64,000 nt of DNA, taken from contig NZ_OBMU01000001.1 in assembly GCF_900218065.1 (NCBI RefSeq), forward strand, positions 605,674 through 669,673, read 5' to 3'. Of this stretch, positions 17,431-26,191 are shown piece after piece; the stretch's first letter is position 1; each line of letters starts with the position of its first letter. The DNA is from Novosphingobium sp. Chol11. GTDB lineage: Bacteria > Pseudomonadota > Alphaproteobacteria > Sphingomonadales > Sphingomonadaceae. Made by a program: the position numbers and the translations under genes. The notes below the pieces were generated by a model. The model made no database searches. It saw only the letters and a list, made by a program, of their open reading frames with translations, and had not been told where the DNA came from.

Positions 17431-17838
17431 ATGAAATGCTTTTCACGATCGGCCTTGATCCTGTCAGGGCTAATGATGGCGAGCAGTAGCATCAGCTTTG
17501 CCCAGCCGACCGAAGAAATCACCGTCACCGGCCGATACAATAACGCCCAATCGCTGTCACAGGGCGTCAGCTATGCCGATCTCGACCTCAGTACAAAGGC
17601 CGGGAAGGACGAATTGCGCCACCGTGTCGCGCTGACTGCGCGCTATTTGTGCGGCAAGTTGGGCGAATCGGACAATGCCTCGCCGGTCGTGCCCAGCTGC
17701 CGCGATGCCGCGGTGAGGGACGCGATGACGCGGGTCGGCACAGTCGAGGAAGGCTTCGCGCCGCGCGGCACCACATGGGTCGCGGGGACGCGCTGGCAGC
17801 CGCCTTATCCCGCTGATTGGGTCGAACGCTATCCCTGA
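17431..17838 (+). CDS. UrcA family protein
   Basis: 135 residues with a signal peptide cut near Ala24. The mature part contains the UrcA signature VSYADLDLSTKAGKDEL followed by an RVALTARYLCG helix and a second Cys in VPSCRDAAV; the two cysteines probably form a disulfide. UrcA proteins are small secreted proteins, abundant in sphingomonads and Caulobacterales, of unknown function. The C-terminal third after about residue 105 is not part of the usual domain. It ends at a hairpin shared with the convergent rnhA gene. Confidence 0.85.
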   Translation: MKCFSRSALILSGLMMASSSISFAQPTEEITVTGRYNNAQSLSQGVSYADLDLSTKAGKDELRHRVALTARYLCGKLGESDNASPVVPSCRDAAVRDAMTRVGTVEEGFAPRGTTWVAGTRWQPPYPADWVERYP

Positions 17839-17846
17839 CGCCGTCA

Positions 17847-17870
17847 GGGGGAGTGGCCTGCCGCTCCCCC
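17847..17870. terminator. Hairpin between convergent urcA-like and rnhA genes
   Basis: Stem GGGGGAG / CTCCCCC extended by an inner GGC / GCC pair. It sits exactly between the two convergent stop codons. There is no T-run on either side, so termination efficiency is uncertain. Confidence 0.55.
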
Positions 17871-17871
17871 G

Positions 17872-18318
17872 TCAGGCGCGGAAGAGTTCCGCTGCGGCGC
17901 AGGCCAGTTGATCGGCCCGCTCATTTTCCGGGTGACCGGCATGACCCTTTACCCATTGCCAGCTGACCTTGTGCGGCGCGGCGGCGGCGAGCAGCGCCTG
18001 CCATAGCTCGGCATTCTTGACCGGCTTGCGGTCAGCCGTCTTCCAGCCATTCTTCTGCCAGCCGAAAACCCATTTGGTGATGCCGTCCATCACATATTTG
18101 CTGTCGGTGTAGAGCGTCACCTGGCAGGGGCGCTTCAGCGCATTCAGCGCTTCGATCGCGGCCATCATCTCCATGCGGTTGTTCGTGGTCTGCGGCTCTC
18201 CGCCGGAAATTTCCTTTTCCGTCGTGCCAAAGCGCAGCACCGCGCCCCAACCGCCGGGGCCGGGATTGCCCTTGCACGCGCCGTCCGTGAAGATTTCGAC
18301 CTGAGACAGCGCGCTCAC
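17872..18318 (-). CDS. rnhA: Ribonuclease HI
   Basis: 148 residues, the normal bacterial length. The catalytic DEDD residues are at Asp12, Glu50, Asp72 and Asp136, and the handle region with basic and Trp residues (83-97) is present. It removes the RNA strand of RNA-DNA hybrids, including primers and R-loops. The start overlaps the end of thrB by 4 bases, giving the operon ispH-thrB-rnhA. Confidence 0.96.
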   Translation of the reverse strand: MSALSQVEIFTDGACKGNPGPGGWGAVLRFGTTEKEISGGEPQTTNNRMEMMAAIEALNALKRPCQVTLYTDSKYVMDGITKWVFGWQKNGWKTADRKPVKNAELWQALLAAAAPHKVSWQWVKGHAGHPENERADQLACAAAELFRA

Positions 18319-19292
18319 GCCCGCAGCAACTCCGCCGGTGCAGTCTGCGCATAAAAATCCAGCCGCCGTAGATAGGCCAGCGGGTCTTTGCGCGTCACCA
18401 GCGCGTCGGCGGGCGTGTTGATCCAGTCATAGGCGCGGGTCAGCAGGAAGCGCAGCGCCGCGCCCCGGCACAGGATCGGGAAGGCGGCCTGCTCCGCGTC
18501 GGAAAGGCCATGCGCTGCCTGATAGCCAGCGAGCAGCGCCGCCGAACGATCGGCAAAGAAGTGCGCGCCGTCATTGCTGAACACCCATGCGCTGTGCGTG
18601 ACGGCCAGGTCATAGGCGCGAATGTCGGTGCAGCTGAAATAGAAGTCGATGAGGCCGGTCACCTCGTCGCCCAGCATCAGCACATTGTCGGGAAAAAGAT
18701 CGGCGTGGATCACCGCGCGCGGCAGTCCAGCGGGCCAATGCGCGTCGAGATAGGCGAGCTCATCCGTCACCCGCTGGCCAAGGTCCGGCGCGATATCGTC
18801 GAAATGGTCGCCGCACTTGGCCGCCAGATCATGCCAGCCAGCAATGTCGAGCGCGTTGCGACGCTCGCCCGCAAATCCTTCCGCCGCGCGATGCAGCTCG
18901 CCCAGTGCAGCGCCTGCGGCTTTCGATTGGGCAGCGGTGGGTTCAGTGACGGATATGCCGGTCAGGAACTCGATCAGGCAGGCAGGCCTTCCGCCAAGCT
19001 GTTGCAGGCGCTTGCCCTCCCGGTCGGCGATGAAGCGCGGCACCAGGCATCCACGCGCGCCCAGATGATCGAGCAGGTCCATGAAGAAGGGCAGGTCGGC
19101 CTCATCCACCCGCTTTTCATACAGGGTCAGGATATAGCGGTGGCCCTTCCCATCGGCACCGGTGGTTTCCAGCAGGTAGTTGCTGTTCTCGACCCCTTCG
19201 GCGATGCCTTTCGCCGATACCAGCCGTCCGGCATCATAGCGGGCGAGAAACGCGTCGATCTCTTCGGCGGGAACATGGGTATAGACTGCCAT
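18315..19292 (-). CDS. thrB: Homoserine kinase, ThrB type II (APH fold)
   Basis: 325 residues of the aminoglycoside-phosphotransferase fold, not the GHMP fold. Landmarks are the N-loop [10 protein letters not shown] (34-43), the catalytic HADLFPDN motif (196-203) and the metal-binding IDFYFS segment (215-220). It phosphorylates homoserine in threonine synthesis. It lies 4 bases downstream of ispH and overlaps rnhA. This gene order is familiar in sphingomonads. Confidence 0.94.
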   Translation of the reverse strand: MAVYTHVPAEEIDAFLARYDAGRLVSAKGIAEGVENSNYLLETTGADGKGHRYILTLYEKRVDEADLPFFMDLLDHLGARGCLVPRFIADREGKRLQQLGGRPACLIEFLTGISVTEPTAAQSKAAGAALGELHRAAEGFAGERRNALDIAGWHDLAAKCGDHFDDIAPDLGQRVTDELAYLDAHWPAGLPRAVIHADLFPDNVLMLGDEVTGLIDFYFSCTDIRAYDLAVTHSAWVFSNDGAHFFADRSAALLAGYQAAHGLSDAEQAAFPILCRGAALRFLLTRAYDWINTPADALVTRKDPLAYLRRLDFYAQTAPAELLRA

Positions 19293-19296
19293 CGCC

Positions 19297-20244
19297 TTAT
19301 GCCGCTCCCAGTTCGCGGGGCAATTTAAACGAGACGGTTTCCCGCGCCGTCTCCACCTGCTCCTCCGTCACGTCGTAACGCGCGGCGAGCCGGTCCACCA
19401 CTTCGCGCACCAATATTTCCGGGGCCGATGCGCCTGCGGTCAGGCCAAGCGTGCGGACATTCTCCAGCCATGCAAAGTCAATGTCGTCGGCACGCTGGAT
19501 CAGCCGGGCTGGCGTGCCTTCGCGTTCGGCGACCTCGACCAGCCGCAACGAATTGGAGCTGTTGGGCGCGCCGATCACGTAAAGCGCGTCGCACTGGGCC
19601 GCGATCGCCTTCACCGCCGCCTGACGGTTCGACGTCGCGTAGCAGATGTCTTCGCCCTTGGGCGCATGGATCGTCGGAAAGCGGCGCTGAAGCGCTTCCA
19701 CGATGGCGGCGGTGTCGTCCACCGACAGCGTGGTCTGCGTCAGGAAGGAGAGATTGTCGGGATCGGCGGGGGCGAAGCTTTCCGCATCCTCGACCGTTTC
19801 GATGAGGGTCATGCTTCCCGCGTCCACCTGACCAAAGGTGCCGATGACTTCGGGATGCCCCTTGTGGCCGATGAACAGGATATGGCGGCCTGCTTCGACC
19901 TGCCGTTCGGCCTGCCGATGCACCTTGCTCACCAGCGGGCAGGTCGCGTCCAGATAATCCAGGCCGCGCTCTTCCGCCTTCGCGGGCACCGCCTTGGGCA
20001 CGCCATGGGCGGAAAAGACGACCGGCACGCCGTCCGGCACCTGATCCAGTTCCTCTACGAAGATCGCGCCCTTCGCCCGCAGGCTGTCCACCACATATTT
20101 ATTGTGGACGATTTCATGCCGGACATAGACGGGCGCGCCATATTTCTCGATCGCCCTTTCGACGATGACGATGGCGCGGTCCACGCCAGCGCAAAAGCCG
20201 CGCGGGGCGGCGATCAGGAGCTTCAAGGGGAGACGGGCGGTCAT
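19297..20244 (-). CDS. ispH: 4-hydroxy-3-methylbut-2-enyl diphosphate reductase
   Basis: 315 residues. The three Fe-S cluster cysteines are Cys18 (GFCAGV), Cys102 (ATCPLV) and Cys201 (ICYATSNRQ). The catalytic Glu lies in the strand before TQTTLSVDD. It catalyses the last step of the MEP isoprenoid pathway, giving IPP and DMAPP. It is first in a minus-strand operon with thrB and rnhA. Confidence 0.97.
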   Translation of the reverse strand: MTARLPLKLLIAAPRGFCAGVDRAIVIVERAIEKYGAPVYVRHEIVHNKYVVDSLRAKGAIFVEELDQVPDGVPVVFSAHGVPKAVPAKAEERGLDYLDATCPLVSKVHRQAERQVEAGRHILFIGHKGHPEVIGTFGQVDAGSMTLIETVEDAESFAPADPDNLSFLTQTTLSVDDTAAIVEALQRRFPTIHAPKGEDICYATSNRQAAVKAIAAQCDALYVIGAPNSSNSLRLVEVAEREGTPARLIQRADDIDFAWLENVRTLGLTAGASAPEILVREVVDRLAARYDVTEEQVETARETVSFKLPRELGAA

Positions 20245-20368
20245 GCCAGCCGCTTAGGCCAATGTGACGCCGGAAGGAAGGGGGAGGCGCGCGCTCTGCG
20301 CTCCTTTCGGTTGCGTGAGCGGCGGGGTGCGGATAAGAAGCCCCAGCCTGTTCCCAAGGGATTGCCTC

Positions 20369-21007
20369 GTGACCTTTTCTCGACTTGCGCTGACTGGAAT
20401 GATCGCCCTTGCCCTTGCGGGCTGTTCGCGCCGGGGAGAAATCGATCCCACCGGCGGCATCGTCGCCGTCCGCTCGGCCTGCCCGACGGCTGCGATCCCT
20501 GCCTATACGGGGGACATCACGCTGTTCAATCCGGCTGGCAGCACCGACGCTCGCGCGATCGACGTGGTGGCGAACATCACCGATTTGCGCGCCACTTGTT
20601 CGGAAGGCGCGCAATTCTACAGCGAGGCGACCTTCGTCGTGAACGCCCGCCGTTCCGACGCCACCGCCGCGCGTCGGGTGACGCTGCCCTATTTCTCCGC
20701 GGTCGTGCGTGGCGGCAACGCCGTCGTCGCCAAGCGGGTGGGCCAGGTCGTGCTCGACTTCCCGGCTGGCCAGTATCGCGCTAGCGCGAGCGCAAAGGCG
20801 GGCTCCTTCGTCGACAAGGCCGCAGCGACGCTGCCCGCCGACATCCAGGCGAAGATCACGCAGAAGCGCAAGGCGGGCGATGAGGACGCGGCGATCGATC
20901 CCTTCGCCCAGCCCGACGTCCGCGCGGCGCTGCAACGAACCAGCTTCGAGTTGCTTGTGGGTTTCAACCTGACCCAGGACCAGCTCCGATACAACGCGAC
21001 ACGTTAA
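20369..21007 (+). CDS. Putative lipoprotein, unknown function
   Basis: 212 residues from a GTG at 20369, preceded by AAGGG at eight bases. It has a lipoprotein signal with LALAGC lipobox (Cys about residue 19) followed by a folded domain of about 130 residues rich in beta strands (DITLFNPAGSTDARAIDVVANITD) and a long helical C-terminal region. Only two Cys remain outside the lipobox. An upstream in-frame ATG would bury the lipobox in a long N-terminal extension. I do not recognise the family beyond a conserved sphingomonad lipoprotein. Confidence 0.75.
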   Translation: MTFSRLALTGMIALALAGCSRRGEIDPTGGIVAVRSACPTAAIPAYTGDITLFNPAGSTDARAIDVVANITDLRATCSEGAQFYSEATFVVNARRSDATAARRVTLPYFSAVVRGGNAVVAKRVGQVVLDFPAGQYRASASAKAGSFVDKAAATLPADIQAKITQKRKAGDEDAAIDPFAQPDVRAALQRTSFELLVGFNLTQDQLRYNATR

Positions 21008-21024
21008 GAGCGAACCTTAATCTT

Positions 21025-21052
21025 CCGTTCGCCCTGAGCTTGTCGAAGGGCT
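21025..21052. repeat. Dispersed intergenic repeat, copy B
   Basis: The same 28-base element as at 17331-17358 with one difference (CTGAGCT for CTGAGCC), in the same orientation. It occupies the gap between a lipoprotein gene and argS. Confidence 0.8.
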
Positions 21053-21129
21053 CTACTTCTTGCAGGGAAGGATGAGGCTTCGATTTCAGCCCAGCCCGGA
21101 CGGGTCTTGTGCTTTTCGAGGAAACACCC

Positions 21130-22857
21130 TTGTCCCTTTACATTCGTTTCACCGCCCATCTGAACGCCGTGCTGGACGCGCTGGAAGCGGACGGCACCCT
21201 GCCTGCTGGCCTCAACCGCAAGCCGGTGACGGTAGAACCCCCGCGCGACCCCAGCCATGGCGACCTTGCCACCAACGCCGCCATGGTCCTTGCCAAGCCC
21301 GCAGGCACCAACCCGCGCGCGCTGGCGGAAAAGATCGTCGCGGGCCTGCAAAAGCTCGAAGAGGTGGAAAGCGCCGCCATCGCTGGCCCCGGCTTCATCA
21401 ACCTGACGCTGACTGACGCCACCTGGCGCGCGGAACTGGCCGCGATCCATGCCGAGGCCGCCGACTATGGCCGCTCCGACGCGGGCGCGGGCGTTACCGT
21501 CAACGTCGAATATGTCTCCGCCAACCCCACCGGCCCCATGCATATGGGCCATTGCCGGGGCGCGGTGGTCGGCGACGCGCTAGCCACGCTGCTCGAGTAT
21601 GCCGGGCACAAGGTCATCCGCGAATATTATATCAATGACGCAGGCGGCCAGGTCGACGTGCTCGCCCGCTCCGCCCATGTCCGCTACCGGGAAGCGCTGG
21701 GCCAGGATGTGGGCGAGATTCCCGAGGGCCTCTACCCCGGCGATTATCTCGTCCCCGTGGGCCAGGCGCTCGCCGCCGAATATGGCGACGCCTACGTAAA
21801 CGCGCCCGAGAGCGAGTGGCTCGTCCCCTTCCGCACCAAGGCCGTCGCCGCGATGATGGAGATGATCCGCAGCGATCTGGACCTCCTCGGCATCCACCAC
21901 GACATCTTCGCGTCCGAAGCCGAACTGCAGGCCGCCGGAAAGCCGCAAGCCGCGGAGCAATGGCTGCGCGACCATGACCTCGTCTATGATGGCGTCCTCG
22001 AAGCACCCAAGGGCGAGACGCCCGAAGATTGGGAGCCAGTCGAACTCCCCCTGTTCCGCTCCACCAGGTTCGGCGACGATCAGGACCGCCCGATCAAGAA
22101 GTCGAACGGCGCCTGGACCTATTTTGGCGCTGACATGGCCTATCATTTCCAGAAGGCGCAGACCGCCGACCAGCTGATCGACATCTGGGGCGCGGACCAT
22201 GCCGGTACGGTGAAGCGCATCCAGGCCGCCGTCGCCGCCTTGACCGAAGGGCGCGCCCGCTTCGACGTCAAGCTGATCCAGATGGTCCGCCTGCTGCGCG
22301 ATGGCGAGCCGGTGAAGATGTCCAAGCGCGCGGGCAATTTCGTGACGCTCGCCGACGTGGTGCGCGAAGTGGGCAAGGACGTCGTCCGCTTCACCATGCT
22401 GACGCGCAAGGCCGACGCCCAGATGGACTTCGACTTCGCCAAGGTCGTGGAAGCGTCGAAGGACAACCCGGTCTTCTACGTCCAATATGCCCATGCCCGC
22501 ATTTCCTCGCTCGGCCGCCGGGCTGAGGAAGCCGGAATGGATCTTCCTGCGCCCGACCTGTCCCGCCTTGGGACGGAGGAACTTAACCTTGTTAAGTTGG
22601 CCGCACAGTTCCCACGGGTGGTGGAAGGGGCTGCGTTCGCGCGCGAACCGCACCGCATCGCCTTTTATCTCAATGACTTGGCTTCTGCATTCCACAGCTG
22701 GTGGAATTTGGGGAACGACAATCCGCGTGCCCGCGTGATCCTGGCGGACGATCCTGGGATAACTTCTGCGCGCCTTTTCTTAAGCCGCGGAATCGGGCAA
22801 ATCATCCGTAATGGCCTTGCCCTTATGGGCGTGGCTGCGTTGACGGAAATGCAATAG
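21130..22857 (+). CDS. argS: Arginyl-tRNA synthetase
   Basis: 575 residues from a TTG at 21130 (reading MSLYIRF), with GAGGAA six bases before it. A GTG at 21109 is also in frame but has no such site. It has the N-terminal Add-1 domain, the HIGH-like PTGPMHMGHCRG motif, the KMSK loop (KMSKRAGN) and the DALR anticodon-binding C-terminus. It charges tRNA-Arg. A SPOR protein gene follows 20 bases later, and nagZ, scpAB and tatABC follow in the same direction, a conserved alphaproteobacterial order. Confidence 0.96.
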   Translation: MSLYIRFTAHLNAVLDALEADGTLPAGLNRKPVTVEPPRDPSHGDLATNAAMVLAKPAGTNPRALAEKIVAGLQKLEEVESAAIAGPGFINLTLTDATWRAELAAIHAEAADYGRSDAGAGVTVNVEYVSANPTGPMHMGHCRGAVVGDALATLLEYAGHKVIREYYINDAGGQVDVLARSAHVRYREALGQDVGEIPEGLYPGDYLVPVGQALAAEYGDAYVNAPESEWLVPFRTKAVAAMMEMIRSDLDLLGIHHDIFASEAELQAAGKPQAAEQWLRDHDLVYDGVLEAPKGETPEDWEPVELPLFRSTRFGDDQDRPIKKSNGAWTYFGADMAYHFQKAQTADQLIDIWGADHAGTVKRIQAAVAALTEGRARFDVKLIQMVRLLRDGEPVKMSKRAGNFVTLADVVREVGKDVVRFTMLTRKADAQMDFDFAKVVEASKDNPVFYVQYAHARISSLGRRAEEAGMDLPAPDLSRLGTEELNLVKLAAQFPRVVEGAAFAREPHRIAFYLNDLASAFHSWWNLGNDNPRARVILADDPGITSARLFLSRGIGQIIRNGLALMGVAALTEMQ

Positions 22858-22877
22858 CCAGGCGGAGGCACGGACAC

Positions 22878-23588
22878 ATGGGCGACTTTGCGAGGGGGCG
22901 GCTCGATCTCGACGATGACGAGCGTCTGCCTTGGCTTGAGCCTGGCATTGAAGATGAGGAGGATGAAGGGCTCTCCCCCGTCCGTCTGCTCGGCTTCATA
23001 CTGGTCGCCCTTGTCCTGCTAGGCGGCGTGATCGCTGGCGTCTGGTTCCTCAACAACCGTTCGAGCGGCGGCGGCGAAGGCAAGCTGATCGCCGCGCCCG
23101 CTGGCGACTACAAGGTGCCCGCGCGCGAGGCCGATGCCAAGAAGTTCGAAGGGGAGGGCGACGCCAGCTTCGCCGCCAGCGAAGGCGTACTGCGCGACGG
23201 CCGCATCGATCCCAGCCGTGTCCCCGAAGCGCCCGTAACCGCCACTGCGCCCGCCAAGCCCAGCCAGCCAGTGCCGGGCAAGCCTTCGCAGAGCGTGACT
23301 GCGCGCGTCGCCGACGAAACCAACGTCCGGCCAGCAACCGCGCAGCCCGTCCGCAAGGGCGGCGCGGTGATCCAGCTCGGCGCCTATGGCAGCCAATCCG
23401 GCGCCCGCGACGCCTGGACCCGCCTGTCCAAGCGCTTCGCCTATCTCGCGCCGCTCACCATGGCGATCGAACCCACCGAAGTCGGCGGCAGCACCCTCTA
23501 CCGCCTGCGCGCGACGGCCGGAGCCCAAGCCAGCACCCTCTGCGGCAGACTGAAAGTCGCCGGCGAAAGCTGCATCGTCGTGAACTAA
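22878..23588 (+). CDS. SPOR domain membrane protein
   Basis: 236 residues. An acidic cytoplasmic N-terminus is followed by one membrane helix (about 36-58), a Pro/Ala/Lys-rich periplasmic linker and a C-terminal SPOR domain (about 155-236) beginning with GAVIQLGAYGS. SPOR domains bind denuded glycan strands at the septum, so the product is expected at the division site, consistent with NagZ encoded downstream. Two Cys in the SPOR domain may form a disulfide. Confidence 0.9.
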   Translation: MGDFARGRLDLDDDERLPWLEPGIEDEEDEGLSPVRLLGFILVALVLLGGVIAGVWFLNNRSSGGGEGKLIAAPAGDYKVPAREADAKKFEGEGDASFAASEGVLRDGRIDPSRVPEAPVTATAPAKPSQPVPGKPSQSVTARVADETNVRPATAQPVRKGGAVIQLGAYGSQSGARDAWTRLSKRFAYLAPLTMAIEPTEVGGSTLYRLRATAGAQASTLCGRLKVAGESCIVVN

Positions 23589-23616
23589 GCCGTCTATCTC
23601 CTCTCCCCTTTAGGGG

Positions 23617-23644
23617 TCGGCCAGAGGCACGTGACTCTGGCCGA
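23617..23644. repeat. CACGTG-core palindrome, copy 3
   Basis: Arms TCGGCCAGAG and CTCTGGCCGA are perfect complements around loop GCACGTGA. It is preceded by CTCTCCCCTTTAGGGG and followed by a GAGCGCAGCGA motif and a purine tract that supplies the ribosome site of the DUF559 gene. It forms an inverted pair with copy 4. Confidence 0.88.
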
Positions 23645-23682
23645 GGTGCCGAGCGCAGCGAAGGCGGGAGAGGGGAACGCAG

Positions 23683-24093
23683 GTGCGGGATAGAAAATCG
23701 CTCAAATCCGCGAAGCAACTTCGCCGCGATCTCACTCCCGCAGAAGCCCGCCTCTGGTATCATCTCCGCGCCAAGCGCTTCTCCGGTGCGAAGTTCCGCC
23801 GCCAAACCGTCATCGGCCCCTTCATCGCCGACTTCACCTGCCGCGCGGCCATGCTGGTCATCGAGATCGACGGCGACACCCACGGCGCAACCGCTGAGTA
23901 TGACGCCGAGCGCACCGCCTATCTAGAACAGCAAGGCTGGCAAGTCCTCCGCTTCACCAACACGGACGTCATGCGCAATCTCGAAGCCGTTCTGTCCTCG
24001 ATAGCACAGCGCCTCCCCCTCTCCCTAACCTCGATGAGAGTCACGTGCCTCTCATCGACCCCTAAAGGGGAGAGGGGATACGCCACTCCTTGA
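23683..24093 (+). CDS. DUF559 endonuclease-like protein
   Basis: 136 residues from GTG 23683, with AGGGG seven bases upstream. The core matches DUF559: a basic N-terminal helix (LRRDLTPAEARLWYHLRAKR), FRRQTVIGPFIADFTC, then VIEIDGDTH, carrying the Asp and Glu of a Vsr/PD-(D/E)XK-like nuclease site. The domain ends near residue 111. The last 25 residues and stop codon are read from the neighbouring palindromic repeat and are probably not functional. The ribosome site also comes from repeat DNA on the other side. No methylase or toxin partner is present. The substrate and biological role of DUF559 proteins are unknown. Confidence 0.82.
   Translation: MRDRKSLKSAKQLRRDLTPAEARLWYHLRAKRFSGAKFRRQTVIGPFIADFTCRAAMLVIEIDGDTHGATAEYDAERTAYLEQQGWQVLRFTNTDVMRNLEAVLSSIAQRLPLSLTSMRVTCLSSTPKGERGYATP
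24031..24058. repeat. CACGTG-core palindrome, copy 4
   Basis: Arms TCGATGAGAG and CTCTCATCGA are perfect around loop TCACGTGC. It is followed by CCCCTAAAGGGGAGAG, the exact inverse of the sequence before copy 3. It encodes part of the C-terminus of the DUF559 frame. Confidence 0.88.
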
Positions 24094-24144
24094 TCCCAAC
24101 AACCCCTTCGACACAGCGCCCCACAGCCGCTACCATCCGCCCTC

Positions 24145-25158
24145 ATGAAACCGGTAATCTTCGGCCTCTCCGGCGAGACGCTCACGGCGGACGAGCGCGC
24201 CTTCTTCGCTGATGCGCAGCCTGCGGGCTATATCCTCTTCCGCCGCAATATCGCCGACCGCGTCCAGCTCCGCGCCTTGACCGACGATCTGCGGGCGCTT
24301 CACGGCCGCGACGACCTGCTCATCATGATCGATCAGGAAGGGGGTCGCGTCGCCCGCATGCAGGCGCCCGTTTGGCCAAGCTTCCCCCCCGGCGCCGTGT
24401 TCGACCGCCTCTATGACATCGCGCCGTCGAGCGCGATCGCCGCCGCGCGCGCCAATGCCCATGCTATAGCGCTGACCCTGGCCGAAGGCGGCATCACCGT
24501 GGATGCGCTCCCGCTGCTCGACGTGCGGCAGGATGGCGCAAGCGACATCATGGGCGATCGCACGCTCGGCGCGGAGCCCATGCGCGTCGCCGCGCTCGGC
24601 CGCGCAGTCATCGAAGGGCTGGCGAGGGGCGGGGTCGCGGGCATCATCAAGCATATGCCGGGCCATGGCCGCGCCATGGTGGACAGCCATCATGAACTGC
24701 CCATTGTGATCGCGAGCGAAGAGGAACTCGCCAGCGACCTCGCGCCTTTTCAGACGCTGAAGGACACGCCCATCGGCATGACCGCCCATGTCGTCTACAC
24801 GGCTTGGGACCCCGATCTTCCCGCCAGCCTTTCCGCCTCGATCATCGACACGATCATCCGCCAGCGCATCGGTTTCGACGGCCTCCTCATGTCCGACGAT
24901 CTCGACATGAAGGCGCTGAACGGCAGCATCCCGGAACTGGCGGCAGGCGTGGTCGCGGCGGGTTGCGACCTTGCGCTCAATTGCTGGGGGAGGATGGATG
25001 ACATGGTGGGCATAGCTGATCTGCTCCCCGACATCAGCGACCGGTCGCGGGCGCGCCTCGATCGCGCGATGGCCTCGACCAGCCTGACCGCCGAAAGCCC
25101 ACCCCTGGAACAGCTGCTGGCGACCCGCGACAGCCTGCTCTCCGTGGTGGCTGCGTGA
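24145..25158 (+). CDS. nagZ: Beta-N-acetylhexosaminidase (GH3)
   Basis: 337 residues. GH3 NagZ markers are present: IDQEGGRVARM (62-72), the KHMPGHGRAMVDSHHELP stretch with the catalytic His/Asp dyad, and the nucleophile Asp in LMSDDLDM. It removes GlcNAc from cytosolic anhydromuropeptides in peptidoglycan recycling. It lies between SPOR and scpA genes as in many alphaproteobacteria. Confidence 0.95.
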   Translation: MKPVIFGLSGETLTADERAFFADAQPAGYILFRRNIADRVQLRALTDDLRALHGRDDLLIMIDQEGGRVARMQAPVWPSFPPGAVFDRLYDIAPSSAIAAARANAHAIALTLAEGGITVDALPLLDVRQDGASDIMGDRTLGAEPMRVAALGRAVIEGLARGGVAGIIKHMPGHGRAMVDSHHELPIVIASEEELASDLAPFQTLKDTPIGMTAHVVYTAWDPDLPASLSASIIDTIIRQRIGFDGLLMSDDLDMKALNGSIPELAAGVVAAGCDLALNCWGRMDDMVGIADLLPDISDRSRARLDRAMASTSLTAESPPLEQLLATRDSLLSVVAA

Positions 25159-25208
25159 GGGCAGGCGTGATCCTGTCCCTTCCGGCGAAGCTATACGGAA
25201 TTAAATTC

Positions 25209-25351
25209 TCACGCGGAGCCGCGGAGCCGCGGAGATGTCGCCCCTTCGGCGAAGCCACTTGTCATTTTGAACCCACCCCCACGGACCAGACCGATTTTTT
25301 GGTGCTGTGCGGGCGCTTGCTCACCCTCCGCGTCTCCGCGTCTCCGCGTGA
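25209..25351. repeat. Inverted repeat built of CGCGGAG units
   Basis: The left arm (25209-25234) is TCA followed by three CGCGGAG units, separated by C. The right arm (25326-25351) is the inverted form with T separators. The arms match at 24 of 26 positions and enclose 91 bases without a convincing gene. It lies in the 235-base gap between nagZ and scpA and looks like a small MITE- or REP-type element. Confidence 0.8.
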
Positions 25352-25393
25352 ACAACTCTTCCCACCGTCAGCGCGTCAAAGAGCGGCCTGACC

Positions 25394-26191
25394 ATGGAAG
25401 ACCTCTTCACCCCTCCGCCACAGCCCCGCGCCGACATGCTGACCGTCAGCTTCGAAAGCTGGGAAGGGCCACTCGATCTCCTTCTGGCGCTCGCCCGCTC
25501 GCAAAAGGTCGATCTGCGTGAAATCTCGATCCTCGCGCTGGTCGAACAATATCTCGCTTATGTCGAAGGCGCGCGGAAGCTGAAGCTGGAACTGGCGGCC
25601 GACTATCTGGTGATGGCCGCCTGGCTCGCATATCTCAAATCCTCGCTGCTGCTGCCCAAGCAGGCACAGCCTGACCCGAGCCCCGACGAACTGGCCCTGC
25701 GGCTGCAATTGCGGCTGCAGCGCCTGCATGCCATGCGGGAGGCGGGAGCACGCCTGATGGCCCGGGACCGCATTGGCCGCGACGTGTTCGTTCGTCCCCG
25801 GCCCGAAGGATTGCGGCTGGTGCGCAAGGCAAAATGGGCCGCCAGCCTCTATGATTTGCTGCAATCCTACGGACAGCTGCGCGCGCGCACGCAACCGGCC
25901 GTCCATATGGTCGCCGCCCGTCCGGTGATGACGCTGGATGAAGCGATCCAGCGCGTCGGCACGCTGGTCGGGTCCGCGATCGATTGGACCACACTCGAAT
26001 CCTTCCTGCCCGATGGTCAGGATGGACCGATGGCGCGATCGGCGCTCGCGAGCAGCTTCGTCGCGGCGCTGGAACTCGCGCGGCAGGGGCGGCTGGAAAT
26101 ACAGCAGGATGGCATATATGAGCCCATCTATCTGCGCGCCGCGCTGCCAGATCAAAATGGGGCGGACCAGGGTGGGAGGCGTCTGTTGTGA
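25394..26191 (+). CDS. scpA: Segregation and condensation protein A
   Basis: 265 residues. The N-terminal SMC-kleisin contact begins FESWEGPLDLLLALARSQKVD, followed by the helical YLVMAAWLAYLKSSLLLP block and a C-terminal winged helix. ScpA bridges SMC heads and binds ScpB in chromosome condensation. The stop overlaps the scpB start by 4 bases. The SMC gene itself is not in the window. Confidence 0.94.
   Translation: MEDLFTPPPQPRADMLTVSFESWEGPLDLLLALARSQKVDLREISILALVEQYLAYVEGARKLKLELAADYLVMAAWLAYLKSSLLLPKQAQPDPSPDELALRLQLRLQRLHAMREAGARLMARDRIGRDVFVRPRPEGLRLVRKAKWAASLYDLLQSYGQLRARTQPAVHMVAARPVMTLDEAIQRVGTLVGSAIDWTTLESFLPDGQDGPMARSALASSFVAALELARQGRLEIQQDGIYEPIYLRAALPDQNGADQGGRRLL

Noticed and set aside
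23617..24058. Paired palindromes as a CRISPR-like or integron attachment array
   Set aside because: Only two copies in opposite orientation around one gene, no regular spacers, no cas or integrase gene.
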